Part shown: piece by piece, positions 33,180 through 46,310 of the stretch
How the letters are laid out: each line of letters opens with the position of its first letter
Position numbering within the stretch: the first letter of the stretch is position 1
Source of the DNA: Stratiolaelaps scimitus
Lineage: Eukaryota; Arthropoda; Arachnida; Mesostigmata; Laelapidae
Assembly (NCBI GenBank): GCA_019614645.1
Contig: JABWDB010000006.1
Coordinates: 7,812,001 to 7,876,000, forward strand
Reading direction: 5' to 3'
DNA length: 64,000 nt
Notes under the pieces: generated by a model
What the model was told of the DNA's origin: nothing
The model's database searches: none
The model's input: only the letters and a program-made list of their open reading frames with translations
Made by a program: the position numbers and the translations under genes

Positions 33180-35215
33180 ATTAGGACAAAAAAATAACTG
33201 TGACGACATCAATAGGCCACATTAAAAGCAATGAACGAAAGGTGCAATCCGAGCTGGCTTCGTTAAAATATCAAAACTGTTTATCTCAAAATCAAGTTCG
33301 TGTAATGGTAAGTGGGCTTGGCTTTCGGGGAGTTCATCAAAAAATTTATTGTTTCAGTAAAATACCGCAATATAATCGACCATACTTTTGCTCAATGCGT
33401 CAGGCGGAGGCGAGGCCGATCATTGTCTGATGACGTTATGTCCCATAAGGGAAATATTTTAACTGTTTGCACATGAGACTGTTCGCTTTTGCCTTCTCAG
33501 ACAGTGCCAGCTACCTAAGGTCCAATGATGCTGACCTGCCAATCATTCTTCATTGACAGGCGTAATCGTCATTGTGAGACAGATGCACGCTGTTTAATTA
33601 ACATGTTTCGTGTTTCTGTTAGATAAACCGTTTTATTGGCACTGGTCACGCTCCACGCTCTGCATCTGAAGTCGTAATCTTAAGTATCGCAAGTATTGTG
33701 ACTGTTTACACTGTGTACCATATACCCGATCGTGGCGCTCGGCTGGTTCAGGTCGTTAGCAGCCAACAAAGGTGGCCCTGAGACAATCAATACGATAGGA
33801 ACAAGCCAAAAAGGCTGAAAACAGCCACACACGTGCGGGACCTCCCAGGTCTTTCAGGACCCGAAACGACAACGTTCGTTTCCAAATATAACCAGCGCTA
33901 GCGGTAATCTCGATAGGCGAAGGAGAAGGACAGACAGACAAAAGCTTGAGGCCGTGGCTTGGACAACGGGTTGGAGAGACTCGGTGGCAAGCTCAGGTGG
34001 CACCGTTTGAGACGTTCGTAAAGCTTCCCGAATCAATCTATCTCACACGGAACTATGACCTAGAGCAACTGCATCGCATCAATCTAAAGCACACCCGCCG
34101 TGTGGCAAATCTCTTCAATCGCAAAATCTCCCCATTATTTGAGATACTGCACCAGCCACCGCTAGGCGTCACCGCGTATCGCCAACAGTCAGAGGCTACA
34201 CCAACCATATCACTACAACTACAACTACTACTACAGCTACTAACAGACAGAGCCAGAAATCCCAGGAAGATGTCAAGAGACTGCTTAAATATATCTGTGT
34301 ATAAATACTAATCTAAATTTTTATCAAAGCTGTGCCGACGACCCCGTTCTTCTCATATTTGGTGATCTTCGAAAACGAGACAAGGTTCGCCTCTCCTGCA
34401 GACGACGTCGACAAGCCGCCTGCGACCTCAAACAAAGGCGTTTCCCTGTTTTTCATTCAAGACCACCGGGACAGCTCTTCCGACACATTGGGAAAGCAGC
34501 ATAGATTAAAGGCAAAAGCGGGAACCAATAGAAACACAAGATAACGAGAGAGAGACAGAGAGAGGAACTTATTCGTCCTCTGTCGGCTCTCTGGACTATT
34601 GCTTGTTTTCGCTCACTACATGCGCACAGCCATAAAAATCATAACATTTTCATTATTATTAGCCGATGCGAGCTGTGCGACGTTGTCGGCTGACTCTGGA
34701 CATGCAATAGCAGTAATGGCAGCTGGCAGCTGTGTGTGGTGATCAGTATTTATATCGCTACAGAAGGAGGAGGGATCCCCACTCAGATCGGATCGGACCG
34801 TAACGGCACAGCTAGCGGAGAATTCTCACAAGCCGGCAGCTTTTCGTCGGCGAAAGCGTGAATGTAATGCATGGGTGGTCGATACACCTCGTTCGACATG
34901 AGCGAATCTCCCTACACAAAACACTTCTCACTGCAACCCTTTCGGAAACTCGACCGAAACTGTCCTGCGCATTGAGAGCGGGCCAGATCGTGGACTCAGT
35001 GGTCGCGTTCAAGCATCGAATCTCGCACACGACCACCACCCAGCGAGGCACACAGAACCTTCTACTCTGCGTCGACACGGGGAGGGCGGAGGCTGGCTGG
35101 CTTTGAGTGTGTGCCAAACGCGCAAGGGGAGGTTTTTGTGAGAAATTTGACCAGGAAGAGGGAACAGCGTCGCTGCCCGTGTTGCTTGCCATTGTTCGCC
35201 AACCAACTCTGCTTT
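33180..35215. other. No assigned gene
   Basis: A plus-strand frame at 33946-34311 (121 codons) and the right part of a 303-codon minus-strand stop-free frame (34812-35723) fall here. The long minus frame is GC-biased, Ser/Arg/Cys-rich and overlaps open frames in three other phases, so I treat it as composition-driven. A CTACTA/ACAACTAC triplet patch lies at 34212-34243. Confidence 0.35.
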
Positions 35216-35218
35216 CAG

Positions 35219-35400
35219 GTAGGGAAGCACTAAAAGGTCCGCCGTATAAAGTGCAGACACAAATCCAAGATGTACATGGAAGGCGCAGGGACTTTTGGAA
35301 GGGCTGGCCACAGGCTTTGACCGCGGGACCACTGGAATGCGCTCGTCCGGAGCAGCAGGCCGTCGCCATGCGAACAGGCATGACCTCTAGTGAGCGATGA
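35219..35400 (+). CDS. Weak candidate terminal exon
   Basis: A good acceptor (CCAACTCTGCTTTCAG) ends at 35218. The following frame codes about 60 residues, polar with an aromatic patch (RRRDFWKGWPQALTAGP), to TGA at 35398-35400. The stretch is also open on the minus strand. It would converge with the minus-strand candidate at 35432-35638. No domain is recognised. Confidence 0.2.
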
Positions 35401-35431
35401 GACCAGAGTAAACGATGCAAACGAGAAGGCC

Positions 35432-35638
35432 CTAACATTCTTTGCAATGTACAAGGGGGGGACCTTCCATCTGCTGCTTCTGCTGCTGGTACACTGCGCA
35501 TAGCATGCTCGCTTCCATAATGGCCTGCGCTGACGGCACACTGACATCGAAGTGCACGGGTTGCTGTATGTAATTGCGTGTACCGACGTCCGCACATCCT
35601 GTCTGGCGTTCGCTGCTTCTCACGAGTATGAAGTGACC
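35432..35638 (-). CDS. Weak candidate terminal exon
   Basis: An acceptor (ATATATGTCTTGCAG) ends at 35639 on the minus strand. The frame then codes 68 residues, including HFDVSVPSAQAIMEASMLC and a Gln-rich QQQKQQ, to TAG at 35434-35432. The composition is more protein-like than the overlapping 303-codon frame. A run of seven C near the end is a slippage-prone site. The product is unrecognised. Confidence 0.22.
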   Translation of the reverse strand, partial: GHFILVRSSERQTGCADVGTRNYIQQPVHFDVSVPSAQAIMEASMLCAVYQQQKQQMEGPPLVHCKEC

Positions 35639-35814
35639 CTGCAAGACATATATGTCGCTTCGGCTGAAGGCAGGACATGGTGACCCCTACGGCGGTCATT
35701 ATTATAACATCCCAAGGTGACACACATATAAAGGGCTAGACAATGATCGCCACCCTACATTATCCTCTCTCAGAGATGAAAAAGAAAAAAATATATATGT
35801 TGTGTATTAGCACA

Positions 35815-35837
35815 ATATATATATATATATATATATA
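35815..35837. repeat. (TA)n array
   Basis: A pure TA run of about 23 bases, with a shorter ATATATAT about 25 bases to its left. Confidence 0.9.
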
Positions 35838-35839
35838 AT

Positions 35840-38485
35840 GTATGTATATGTTTTATTCAAGCGAAGATTTTCCTTTTCATATTTAACAATACTTTACTAG
35901 AAGGAGGAAAGGAGGATCGAGAAAGAAATCTACATATAAAGACGTCTTGTAATTCTTTCTTAATAAACAATAGTTGCCTAGATAACTAAACAAACAAATA
36001 TCAAGGCACCTGACCGACAGAAACGCTCTAAACGTCTGTAAAATTGCCCTCATATAACGCTAATCATTATAGCCCCTATTAGTTAGGTTCCTCTTTTCAA
36101 CTAGACTTTTGTATTTTTTGCTTACTACACGCCGCAATCGCAGTTCGACCTTAGCAAAAATCAGTTGTATTTATTTAACCGAGCATCCTGCGCGTGCATA
36201 TCATAACGAGTGAGAAATTATGTCGCATATGTAGACAGAAGTGCCGGATAAAGGTAACTACCGAGAGATCGACCGGAGGAAGACGCCAGCGATTTTTCTG
36301 GTGACAGACGCCCTTGCAACGCATTGCGAGCCACTGTGGCAGCCTTTGCTACTCAAGTGACTTTTAGTGGTCGATCACGAGACTCATTAAAAATATATGA
36401 AACACCATGCTCCTCCTGCTGGCATCACATGAGAGCAAGAAGTCGAATATGAGATTAAACATCACGAGCAACGAGTGCGGTAAACATTGCTGACTGCTGG
36501 GAGGGCTAATTAGCTGAGATTGCTGCCCTTTTATCACCGTCTCTATGGGCGACGTGCAGTTTGCAGATGAAATGGGTTTATGTGAGTACTGGCAGACCTG
36601 TTGGCCGTCTCGGGTGCGCTTATTAGCAGCGTAGCCTTGGTGTCTCGGTGAAATCTCCGGCGATAAAGAGCCTTGTTATAGACACTTCAATTATGCGTTG
36701 AACTCTACCCGTTGGACCTTCGGAGTCGTAGCACTGAATTGATCGCGAATTTCAAAGGTAGACCGTGTTCAGGCTTGTGTGCGTAACAAACCAGATACCG
36801 GTAATATAAAATACAGCCTGCAGTCGATATGTAGAAGAAGGTTTTATGGTACAATGCATTTCTGCAGAGGTCAATATATCGGATTAAATTCTTAGATAAT
36901 ACTAAATACACCATTTAGCGAATGACCTTGAAGACATCGAGTCCCTCGTTGGGCTCGCCCGCAGAAGCTTAAAAGCAATTTATTACAACGAAGGGCCTAA
37001 CGAGGGTTGCAATGTATGACAATAATAGCATAACCTTACAATTGATATGCTGATGATGAAATTGGATACGGTCTACTTGAACTCTTCGTAATTAGACGTC
37101 ATTGTTTCCTTAGTGCTTACAGTAAACGCAACCGTCAGAGAGAAGGGTGCCGTCTAAGCAGCAGGAGCAGCAGCTATATTTAGCAGATATGTAGCTTAGC
37201 TTAAATAGAATTTTCAAATTAGGGTGTACAATGACCACTGCGATGAGTCAATATTTAGTTTATAGTTATATTTATTTAGTTTATATATTTAGTTTTAGTC
37301 AATATATATGCGTCAATATATATATAGCTGAAAAAAAGAACCATCACATTGCTGATTTGCGCTGATTTGTCTTTAACATGTAACTGTGTAAAACATTGTA
37401 CGTTGTATACACCACTGGAAACGTGCAATCTAATAATTGACGTTATGATTTGCAGCGTTGTAGATGCAGTAGTGGCAGTTGAACCGGTAGCAGAAATGAT
37501 GTCGCATATGAGCATTATTGCTCTATGCAAATTACAATGTGACGTAATGGATTCGTGCGAACGCTCCGCAACGAAATGATACTAAGCAATACCTTTTCGT
37601 ATTCAACACTGTAAAAGGTGAATAGGCGAAACGAACTAGAGGTAGCGAAGATGAATGAATAACCCAGCCAACGACTGATCCAACTTACCGCACAAATATC
37701 ATAGGTACATTCGTGGCGCGTAACAGTGCCGCCTTGCTTTTTGCAAGGTGCACGTCACAAGTGTACACGAATCATGGCAGGCGTGTTCCTGAGAGAGTGT
37801 TGTATCACCCCGAATGGCTGACGGGCGTGATCGCTGCCCAGACCGATATCGTAGTAGAATGCGGAGCTGCGTATGGACGAACGTCCGGGTCACGTACCTC
37901 AAGCTACTTGTGGAAGCAGTACAATCCCGTTTAGGCTGTACGTGGTTTCTTCTTGCCGATGCTCTCTCTCTGTCTCTCTCCACTTCGTGATTTTCTTTGC
38001 GTATTTCGTTCAGACTTTTGTGTGCCAGAGAAATAAGATTCAAACGAGATCCATGCTTGTACTACGTATCTGAATGCCTGTTGGAAGTGACCACATTTGA
38101 TGGCGCATAAATCTAGCTATAAATAGATAAACAGCAACTGCATGGGTCAATGCTAACGTCAAGATGCGCCGTATCCGATAGAATCATTGTATGTTTTCTC
38201 ATCCACACGAGAATAGTAATAATATACCCTAATGGAAATCGCGCAGATATAACCCTCGATTGAAAAGTAGCGATCGAGTTGCTGTGGTCGTCGCAAGTCG
38301 TTGGAAAATCGAAATGCAACCATCCCGTCTCGAATGATTCAGAATTTTCCTATCCAGCCATAACAATAACAAGTTCGTAGCAGTTGTCTGGTTCGCGCAG
38401 GGTGACAGATTGTAGTGAGTCATGTCGGGGCCCTGCCGCGAAATCATGGAGATCCAGTAGGACGGCTTACTCTTCGTTGCGTTTA
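35840..38485. other. Spacer, no gene seen
   Basis: The AT-rich stretch at 37251-37325 holds tandem copies of a TATTTAGTTTATA-like unit and two short (TA)n runs. Frames at 37276-37579 and 37699-38043 are short and unrecognised. Confidence 0.45.
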
Positions 38486-38487
38486 AA

Positions 38488-39103
38488 GACGCCGCGAAAT
38501 GGTTAGAAAACGCATTTGGAAGTCAGGCACTGGCTTTGCCATCGGTTTACAGGTGGTACAGATGATTTCGGGAGGGTCGAGGAAATTCGAAGGATTCCCC
38601 ACATTGCGGACGTCCATCGACGACGACTGCGGACGAAAACATTACGAAAGTGAAAGAAATTGTGCTCGAAAACCGACGAATCACCCAGAGGCGGATTGCA
38701 GACAGTATGTGCCACCTCTCAGGAGAGAGTTCATGCCATTCTGGAGACTCATTTGGAAATCAGATGGATTTGTGCGAAGCTCGTGCCGAGGCAGCTGAAT
38801 GCGCACCAGATGATGGTCCGTAAACAAGTGTCTCGTGCAAATCTCCTCGCGATCGAAAAGGAGCCTGATTTGTTACAGCGTGCCATCACAGGTGACGAAA
38901 CATGGATGTATGGTTACGACGTCGAAACTAAAGCCCAATCTTCCGACTGAAGAAATTCAAGCGGCATCGCGGAAGGAGCTAGGCGGATACCACAATCGGC
39001 CCTTGTAAAATGTTTCGAAGAACGGAAAAAATGGTATTGTAGGTGATTTGCAGCCGGAGGAGACTACCTCGAAGGGGACAAGTGTAATTTTGATGATGAA
39101 TAA
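38488..39103 (+). pseudogene. Mariner transposase relic, internally deleted
   Basis: This is a dead copy of a Tc1/mariner D,D34D transposase, which in life cuts and pastes DNA at TA sites. The N-terminal DNA-binding part is recognisable from 38488 (AKWLENAFGSQALALPSVY), with a stop at 38563-38565, then GRPSTTTADENITKVKEIV and ENRRITQRRIADS. A frameshift near 38715-38730 moves the rest to another phase: AKLVPRQLNAHQMMVRKQ and ITGDETWMYGYDVETKAQSS, holding the first catalytic Asp. The second and third catalytic Asp regions are missing; after a shifted remnant it resumes at the C-terminal end (GGDYLEGDKCNFDDE) and stops at TAA 39101-39103. A full-length protein would be about 345 residues; about 200 codons remain. 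No terminal inverted repeats were found. Confidence 0.92.
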
Positions 39104-40069
39104 ACATATAACAGGTTCAGTGCTGATCTTTGATCACTAGTTTTCTATCAGAGGGTTATGTACCTAAGGGTCCACAGATGGCTAGAACAATGATACAATT
39201 CAAACATTACGTAAATGGCATCATGTCGAAATGAGTCCCACATTGTTCCACTGCTATTGCGCGGTTCCGTGGTGTGGAACCCCATTACAAAAGGTAAAGA
39301 TAAACGTTTATTTGTTTGGAAACACTTACACACAGGGGGAGAGCAGAGAAGATTTAATTCGATGGGTCGAGGTTAGTTTTCAACTCGAACCCTACAGCTG
39401 TTGAAATTGTGTCTGTAACTGGCAGACTCAAAACAGTCGATCACAAGCAATTCACAGGATTATCCAAGGATGGAAGTGGTATATGTTCTGAAAAATACTG
39501 ACTGTTGAAATACTGACAGATCTTCTACTAAACTATATAAGGGCGTTTTGTGGTTGAACCAAAAAGGAGAGCTCGCACTGGAAGAACTAACCATGTGTTT
39601 ATGTGCCGCACTACAAGTGAACCTAATTAATGTAAATATTAGTAGTGACGGTTCCGTGGACTGGAAAGGCTAGCGTGCAGACCATAACAGGAGAGCATGC
39701 AATACTAATTAAAATGTGTAAATAATATTTAAATCTAGTTAGAAGACACTAACGTATGCCTGGTAAACAACTACAGTGAATTCTAACGGGCTAATATAGA
39801 TATATATCTATGTCAGCACTTTTGAATTTCACTTCGAAGAATAGTTCGTAAAAAATGCATGGTTTTACAATATTGCAGGCATTATACGACCGAGAATGAA
39901 TGACATTGAACAAAGATTAGTGCAGAAATCATATAAGCCATAACCAGTCATGTAATGACGCGAACAACAAGGCCTTTCCATCCTATTACGCAATGGATAA
40001 GCAGAGGTTCCTCACCAAAGAACTATTGGCTGTAAACGGACACTCTTCGTTCAGTGAATACTATTGTTG

Positions 40070-40070
<1 letters not shown>

Positions 40071-40105
<35 letters not shown>
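40071..40105. repeat. (TA)n array
   Basis: A pure TA run of 35 bases. Confidence 0.93.
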
Positions 40106-40108
<3 letters not shown>

Positions 40109-40951
40109 GCCAGTAAAGTATTTTTTATTTGAATATCAGACGTTCCAGGAATTGCTCTGTTGATTACAGAGGCTAACTTACACCGATCGAGAGGGTAACG
40201 CATAGTGAATTAAGAAACGTGGCCTCGAAGACACTTTAATAGCTTCGATTCGATCGAGAAGATGTCGGTGAGGTGAGGCAAGACTCCACTGCAATTTACC
40301 AACCAAATCCCAGCCTACCTATTATTATCCAAACTGTTAAGCTTAAGAAGCCAAAATGCTTCCAGGAAAGAATTTCACTGCGTGTGCCGCATGAACTTTT
40401 CAGTTCGCTGACTCTTGCGCTGAACTAGACCGCTGTGGTGATGTAAACGACCGACGTATGTAGATGATACCATAGACCATCAGGAGAATTGAAGGTTTCG
40501 TGGAACTGGTTGAAGGATTTTCGTCAGCTGTGCTGTGGGAAAACTGTATTTTAATGAGTGCACGTTTTCTGATTTCTGCATATTACGGTGCAGCGCAAAT
40601 TATAGATTTTTTTGTTACACAAAACCAGAAAAATAAGGACTTGGCGGTTTTTGGGGGCCCAGCAGAGAACACTTGATATGAGCTCACGGCAAGTTGGCAC
40701 CTTGTGCAGTCTGCACTGAACAATAGATGCAGAGTGCAACTACAAAACAGGAAAGCATTGGCAAGGAGTAGGCATCCTTTAAAATCTGTATACGCGCGGA
40801 TGCCATTTTTGCAATTCTTCATTCTCCGCGCCATCATCGTTATACTGAGGCAAATTCACGGATTTCTCAGTTTCAAGACCTTTGCCTCCGTACCAAGCCC
40901 ATTTCTACCGTCCTCGCCTAGCATGTTCATAATTTGTATTAAACAATATGG

Positions 40952-40971
40952 TAATAATAATAATAATAATA
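40952..40971. repeat. (TAA)n microsatellite
   Basis: About six tandem TAA units. Confidence 0.88.
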
Positions 40972-42600
40972 GAAAATCTATCTTTGTTTCAGTATCATGT
41001 CAATAAGTATATCGCATATGCTCTGAGCAGTATTATATGTTTACTGTAACGCACTTCTTTATGTCTACCCAGTATACAATAGCTGCAAGCACTTGACAGC
41101 GGCAATCCCCACCAGAGAGCTGCTATCCTGATGAACCCTGGACTATCGAGTGTGTCACGTTCCGCTTAAGCGTAGAGATTCTCAATCGGAGATCAGCTCC
41201 AATTGATTAGAGGCGTTCCATCAATAGTATTGAATGGCCATAATAACGATATCCTGGTCATGTTGTCATCTGCATCCACATCTCTCGAGCGGCCTAATGA
41301 CCTACTGCGTTCCCATAGTTAGTAACACAGTTTGATTTCGGGAAACGCGTCAAGTGACGACTCCCTTGGCGACAGCAACAGCACCTAAGCAGGGTTCGTT
41401 CATCGCATACCTACTTGCATATGTATCTTGGAAGCTAATCACGGCCTGCGAGCAGCTACCGATTGGCCACTCCCCTTTCCCCCATACCCCATGAGGTGAA
41501 CACTTCATTCGGTTACTCATTGGTCGATCTCAAACAATAGTGTGGTTCCGACACTTGACGCCTATGCAGCACAGTTGCGAGTTAAGTAGACTGCTTCGAC
41601 AGTAGTAGCAACATCGGCGCAACAGCAGCAACAGATCAGCAGTCATCTTATGGGTGCCATATAGATGCGAGCTGGAAACAGCGAAATGTAGCATTAGCCG
41701 GCACACACCGTTCGCGTGTGTCTACAGCGTGTATCCGGTGGCCCAGCATCGTAGTCCATGTGGACGTGTCGATAATCATCAAGTTGGTGCCGACTTGCGA
41801 GTGGAGAATCGTGATTGATTCATTTAGACGCAGTAACCGCGGGATCCCGTGGCTGATCCATAGGTGGGATTGTGGTTCTCTCGCTGTGGTTCTGCGGGTG
41901 ACACCACCGAAATATGTTGGCGGAGACAGCGTGCGAGAGAATTAAACCTACCGGTTAAGAATACAGCAGATCTGTGTACGACACAGGTCATACGCAGAGG
42001 CCGAGCAGCCGTGGCTTTCTGGAGGGTGAGAGCACCCTGAGGAGAGGGGTCGCGTGAGAGGATCTGCTTGTAGCAGTAGTAGTAGTATTGAGGTTGTGCG
42101 TAGACATAGGTAACCGCTGCGCTTGTAGCGACGTCGGCCGTGGCTCTGAGAAGAACGCCAGTTACTATCAATAAGCAATCGTCAATCCTGTCTCACTCAG
42201 CTGGAGTTCCACATTCGCCCTCTTCACACATTCATCTCAACGCCCTCAACGCGTACATGAAGCTAGGGTTCATCCGTCTCAGGCGGAACGCGTAGAAGTG
42301 ACCAAGATATGTAGGTGATAGTGAGTCGGCACTGGAGATGAAAGATTTGAGAGAGGTTTGCTTTAGCGGAGTGCTCGTTGGCACCTAACCGAACGGACAA
42401 GAATCAGAAGGATGAACCCGATGTGCGGCAGAGTGATAGATAGGTAGGTTGGAACGAAGAGGGTAGAGATCGCGAGACAAGCAAGAAAGCCATATCTGCT
42501 GCTGTCAAAGCGACAGGTCTCGGCCTTGTTCCATGTATCTCGTAGGGTTCTGCCATTCAATGCTGGATGGAGCGAGTCGAAACTGGAGTATCTCTATCCT

Positions 42601-42627
42601 CTCTCTCTCTCCCTCCCTCCCTCCCTT
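42601..42627. repeat. (CT)n/(CCCT)n tract
   Basis: Five CT units are followed by four CCCT-type units, all pyrimidine on this strand. Confidence 0.88.
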
Positions 42628-43010
42628 TCTCGTTACCAATTCTGTACAAGGCATGACGACTGAAGGGAGTCTTAAAACTGGAGTCCCCTCTAGAGGAGGA
42701 TCATAGACACACACAGATATATATTTATATATATATCGGCTGGGCAGCAGAGCGCGTAGACTGAAACATCTGCTGCACACGGTCGGTACCTTCCACGAAG
42801 TAGTAATGTAGGAACCCTTTCGTTCCACGCGAGAAAATGCGTCCTTCGAATGGAAAGAAGCGAATCGGAAGAATGACCTGTTGATTAGCTTCACTTAATG
42901 CCGCGTCGAACGCGAGCATGGTTGGGGTATGAAGCTACTCGTTGATGTTAATTTTCACTTTTCTGGCTTCAATATCAGTCATCTTTAGAGTCTGTGTTGA
43001 GTGTCCATGT

Positions 43011-43063
43011 TATATATTTATATATATATATATATATAGATACATATATATTATATATATATC
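43011..43063. repeat. Imperfect (TA)n array
   Basis: About 53 bases of TA repeats interrupted by TTTA, GATACA and TT. Confidence 0.9.
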
Positions 43064-45149
43064 CATATGTGGGTATACAATGCTTGAGGATTCCCAAATA
43101 TAATAGTCACCAATTTGAAACAGGATAAATACTCTTCGTCCCTGACCCCAATCACTGAAAAGACAGAATCACAGATATATGTAATGTATAATTATAACAT
43201 GGCACAGAAGCTGGGTACAGCATTACTTGTTCTTAGCTCCATAAAAAAATCTCACCAGTCTCGGGTGAAAATGTGCTCTAGACGACAGGTAAGCGATATG
43301 AAGAGCGTGTCGGCTTGACTCCTTAATAGCAATAAAAGGTCTCTCGAATGCGGCTGCCCAAAGAAGATTATATATGTGAGCTCACCGTCGAAATGTTTAG
43401 GTAATTGTTTGAGGTTTACCAACCATCACACAGGTTCACGGGTCTGTCATTCTTTTCTTTCTTACCTCGACCCAATGTCAAGTTAAAATTTTGTTTTCTT
43501 GACGGAACTGCCGCTTTTTTTTTGTTCAATGCTTAAGTTCTCTTTAAGACATATTAAGGAATATCACTACATCACAGTGCGGGTACAAACTACCGAGAGC
43601 ATTAATGGTACGACATGAAGGGGGTCGAACATAATTCGACTACAAAAGGGTCAAACAGCCGTGTTACGCCATTGAGCGAAAATGGTTCTCGTTTCTGTAA
43701 AGACAACTAAAATACGCGCATCGGCCTGAAAGACCTTCATAAAGGCCTATATATCTGTGCAGTCAACCCGACGAATATAAGAGCATTTACTAAGGCGATA
43801 TGCGCAGTCGGCTGCATAGCAGGTTACGAAAAGGGAATATGCAAAAGTGGATTTCGACGCACTTAGCAAAGTGGATGTACATCTTTCAGCTCACTCCGCG
43901 ACTCTTGCAGCCGTTCACGGTACGGCTGGTAGAAACACCATAATGTGCGGGTGAAGACACGGCTGTCTATCGTCGGGAAGTTTCAAATCGTCTCTTCTTG
44001 TAAGCAGCTAGCTAGATATCTGGCTGGCTGGCTACCCTGTTTCGTGGAAATTTAATTAACGAATGGTAGGATTGCCCATCTAAGTTGTTGCCTCAAGATG
44101 TGGCAGAACAAAAAAATAAGGGAAACCATTTGAGTATGGATGGTGGAGTGCTATACGGGCTAGCACTTCAAACCCTCTATAGGCAGCGTCTACACGTAGA
44201 CGGGCTGCGTAATTACTTCCTTAAGAAACATTGATTCATACCGGACTTCCCTTTAAAAGTGAGGCGAAGTTCACAGGGATTGACACCGAATTCGCAAGGT
44301 CTTATTAGCATGAACTTAATAATTATTGGAGAATATTTTGTTTTATTATTGCAAAATTGTCCCCTATAGATTTATGCACAATACACTTCACTCAATTAAA
44401 GGAATATTACGTTTGACTCGACGTTCAATGAGGGAAATCTCACATCAGTGATCCCAGAATTGAATGATGTCGTCGTCGACAACAGGGAGAGTTTTCGACA
44501 TTCGGATACATTAAAGCCCGCCAACTTTGAGCAGATGAATATATCATCAGGCGTGCTGACGATAGTCTACTCCATATAGAAATATCTTCGACATTTCTAC
44601 ATACTTCTGGCTTAATCAACGCTACGTATAGCCAGCGCGACAAGTCTCCCGAGCTCGTTCTAATCCCCGTCTTTCCCACTGTCTGACGCATTTGTCACTT
44701 TGTGTTGGACGAAATGGTGCCCCAGACATCCATTCTCTGCTATGTGACGGCTGCGCGATGCGACGGATCAAGGGGGGCTCGGTTCGAGTGTTTGTGTCTC
44801 GTCCCTCGACACCCTTCCAGCTTCCGTTCAAGGGCGTATAGGGACGATCTCCACCCTAGATCGTGCCTCTCCCACCCCTCTCACTTCACACCCACTTGTG
44901 CTTAAAAGACCAGCGTTATATATTGAAAAGAAAAACGCATGTTGTTGACTTGTAACAGTGCTTCTGACCAAGATCGGGCCCGTAGCTAGCTGTGTCTGTA
45001 ATACAAAAAAATAAAAGAAGCTAGAGTGTAAGACCGCTCTGGAACTAATCGCCCCGCCTCGACGACAAGTACTGGTTGGGCCATCTGGTTACCCGAGCCA
45101 GATTTGACAGCTGGGCCTGATCATACACTGACAAATATGTCTCGATTTA

Positions 45150-45190
45150 TGATGATGACGATGAGAATGATGATAATAATAATAATAATA
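45150..45190. repeat. (GAT)n to (AAT)n array
   Basis: An imperfect GAT-type run passes into pure AAT units. Confidence 0.85.
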
Positions 45191-45258
45191 CTCTGTCTAT
45201 AATGCAGCGAAGCGTGCAGTAGGTGAAAGTCAGGCATTAGATAATGACGTATAATGTC

Positions 45259-45282
45259 AATAATAATAACAATAATAATAAT
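45259..45282. repeat. (AAT)n microsatellite
   Basis: About eight AAT units with one interruption. Confidence 0.85.
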
Positions 45283-46250
45283 CCTACTACTAAAAATCAT
45301 AGAGATAGGCCGATACAAAGTGCCCCGTTTAAAACAATAGGGTGCCAGTTGAGTGGGCTTTCCTTTAATGGGACGATAATGGCAACGTCAGTGTTGCGTG
45401 ACGAACGCGGTGATGCTAGACGGGGAACGTGACAGCAACAGCTATTTTTCGCCACTGTTGCGTATACTATGCATTATTAGATTGAGTCGGATTGTCGTGT
45501 CGGATAATCAATCTATTGGACAACACTTAGGGCATCTAGCATCGATCTTGTAGATGCTATAATTAGTAGATTTATTATCCTGTACCCTACAGCCACTACA
45601 TGAATGAACAGGAGTTTTTTTTTGAAATTTCCTCCAGCGAATTTGCGGGCTTATTCGTTATCGACTCAATCTACATCGACTCAGTTTACATTTTGCTTCG
45701 TTTAGCCTGTGTTGTGACGAATAAATAGAGATTCTTATTATGTTTCCCGATAGGAGGATTTATCCCATTTTAGCTATTCTCATGTCTAGCTGTGCAATAA
45801 TATTGTCAAACTAACCTTCTGCAGGAGAATCTAATCAAATCAACACCCTGTTATAGTTTCCGCCGTTACGACAAGATCGCAATAGGTTTTATGTTCGACA
45901 CTTCGCCCCTTGTTAGCTCTAACTGAAGGCATCCAGATCTTTCAAAAGGTCCACAGATGATTTGCACAAAAGCAACCGCTTTCTATTGGGATAATGATTG
46001 TTTATTTTTAGAGAGCGAGAATAATTTACGGTTGTCTCTGTTTATGCGCTGCTGCACATTGGCAGTATTTCATTAAATATAATAGCCTCCATGAGGGTTG
46101 GATAATTTGCCCACATTCAGTAATTAAGCCCCAAAATAAGTAATTAGGCGTTTCAAACAAGAAAACCGAGGAGTCGTACTTCCACTTTGTAGTTTACTCT
46201 ACGCCGACTGTGGCCGTCGAATGTATTGCCAATTGCCGGTCTCACTTCAG

Positions 46251-46310
46251 TAATAATAATAATATTAATTAATATTATTAATTAATAATAATAGTTATTA
46301 TTATTAATCG
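46251..46310. repeat. Self-complementary (TAA)/(TTA) tract
   Basis: TAATAATAAT-type units run into TTAATTAATATTATTAATTAA and then into TTATTATTATTAA. The TAA and TTA halves are complementary, so the tract can form AT-only hairpins. Confidence 0.85.

Larger units (their letters stand above)
39105..41960. other. Spacer, no gene seen
   Basis: It holds a (TA)n at 40071-40105 and a (TAA)n at 40952-40971. A stretch near 39975-40000 (CCATCCTATTACGCAATGG) faintly resembles the SINE body but is too short to call. No recognised coding sequence. Confidence 0.45.
41962..43320. other. Mixed region, two weak exon candidates
   Basis: On the minus strand a frame from 42171 stays open to a donor-like site (CCG then GTAGGT) near 41953; it includes a Tyr-rich patch and is unrecognised. 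On the plus strand an ATG at 43198 starts about 30 codons that reach a good donor (GACAG then GTAAGC) at 43288/43289. Neither has a partner exon I can identify. A CT/CCCT run lies at 42601-42627 and a TA array at 43011-43063. Confidence 0.25.
43325..46240. other. Spacer, no gene seen
   Basis: Two trinucleotide arrays lie at 45150-45190 (GAT/AAT) and 45259-45282 (AAT). Minus-strand frames at 44440-44831 overlap each other and are unrecognised. Nothing else stands out. Confidence 0.5.

Noticed and set aside
34812..35723. 303-codon minus-strand open frame as a gene
   Set aside because: It is the longest frame but is Ser/Arg/Cys-rich, overlaps open frames in three other phases of a GC-rich stretch and has no recognisable domain. 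Shorter frames inside it have better splice context.
39975..40005. Extra SINE fragment
   Set aside because: Only about 20 bases resemble the SINE body; neither head nor tail is present.
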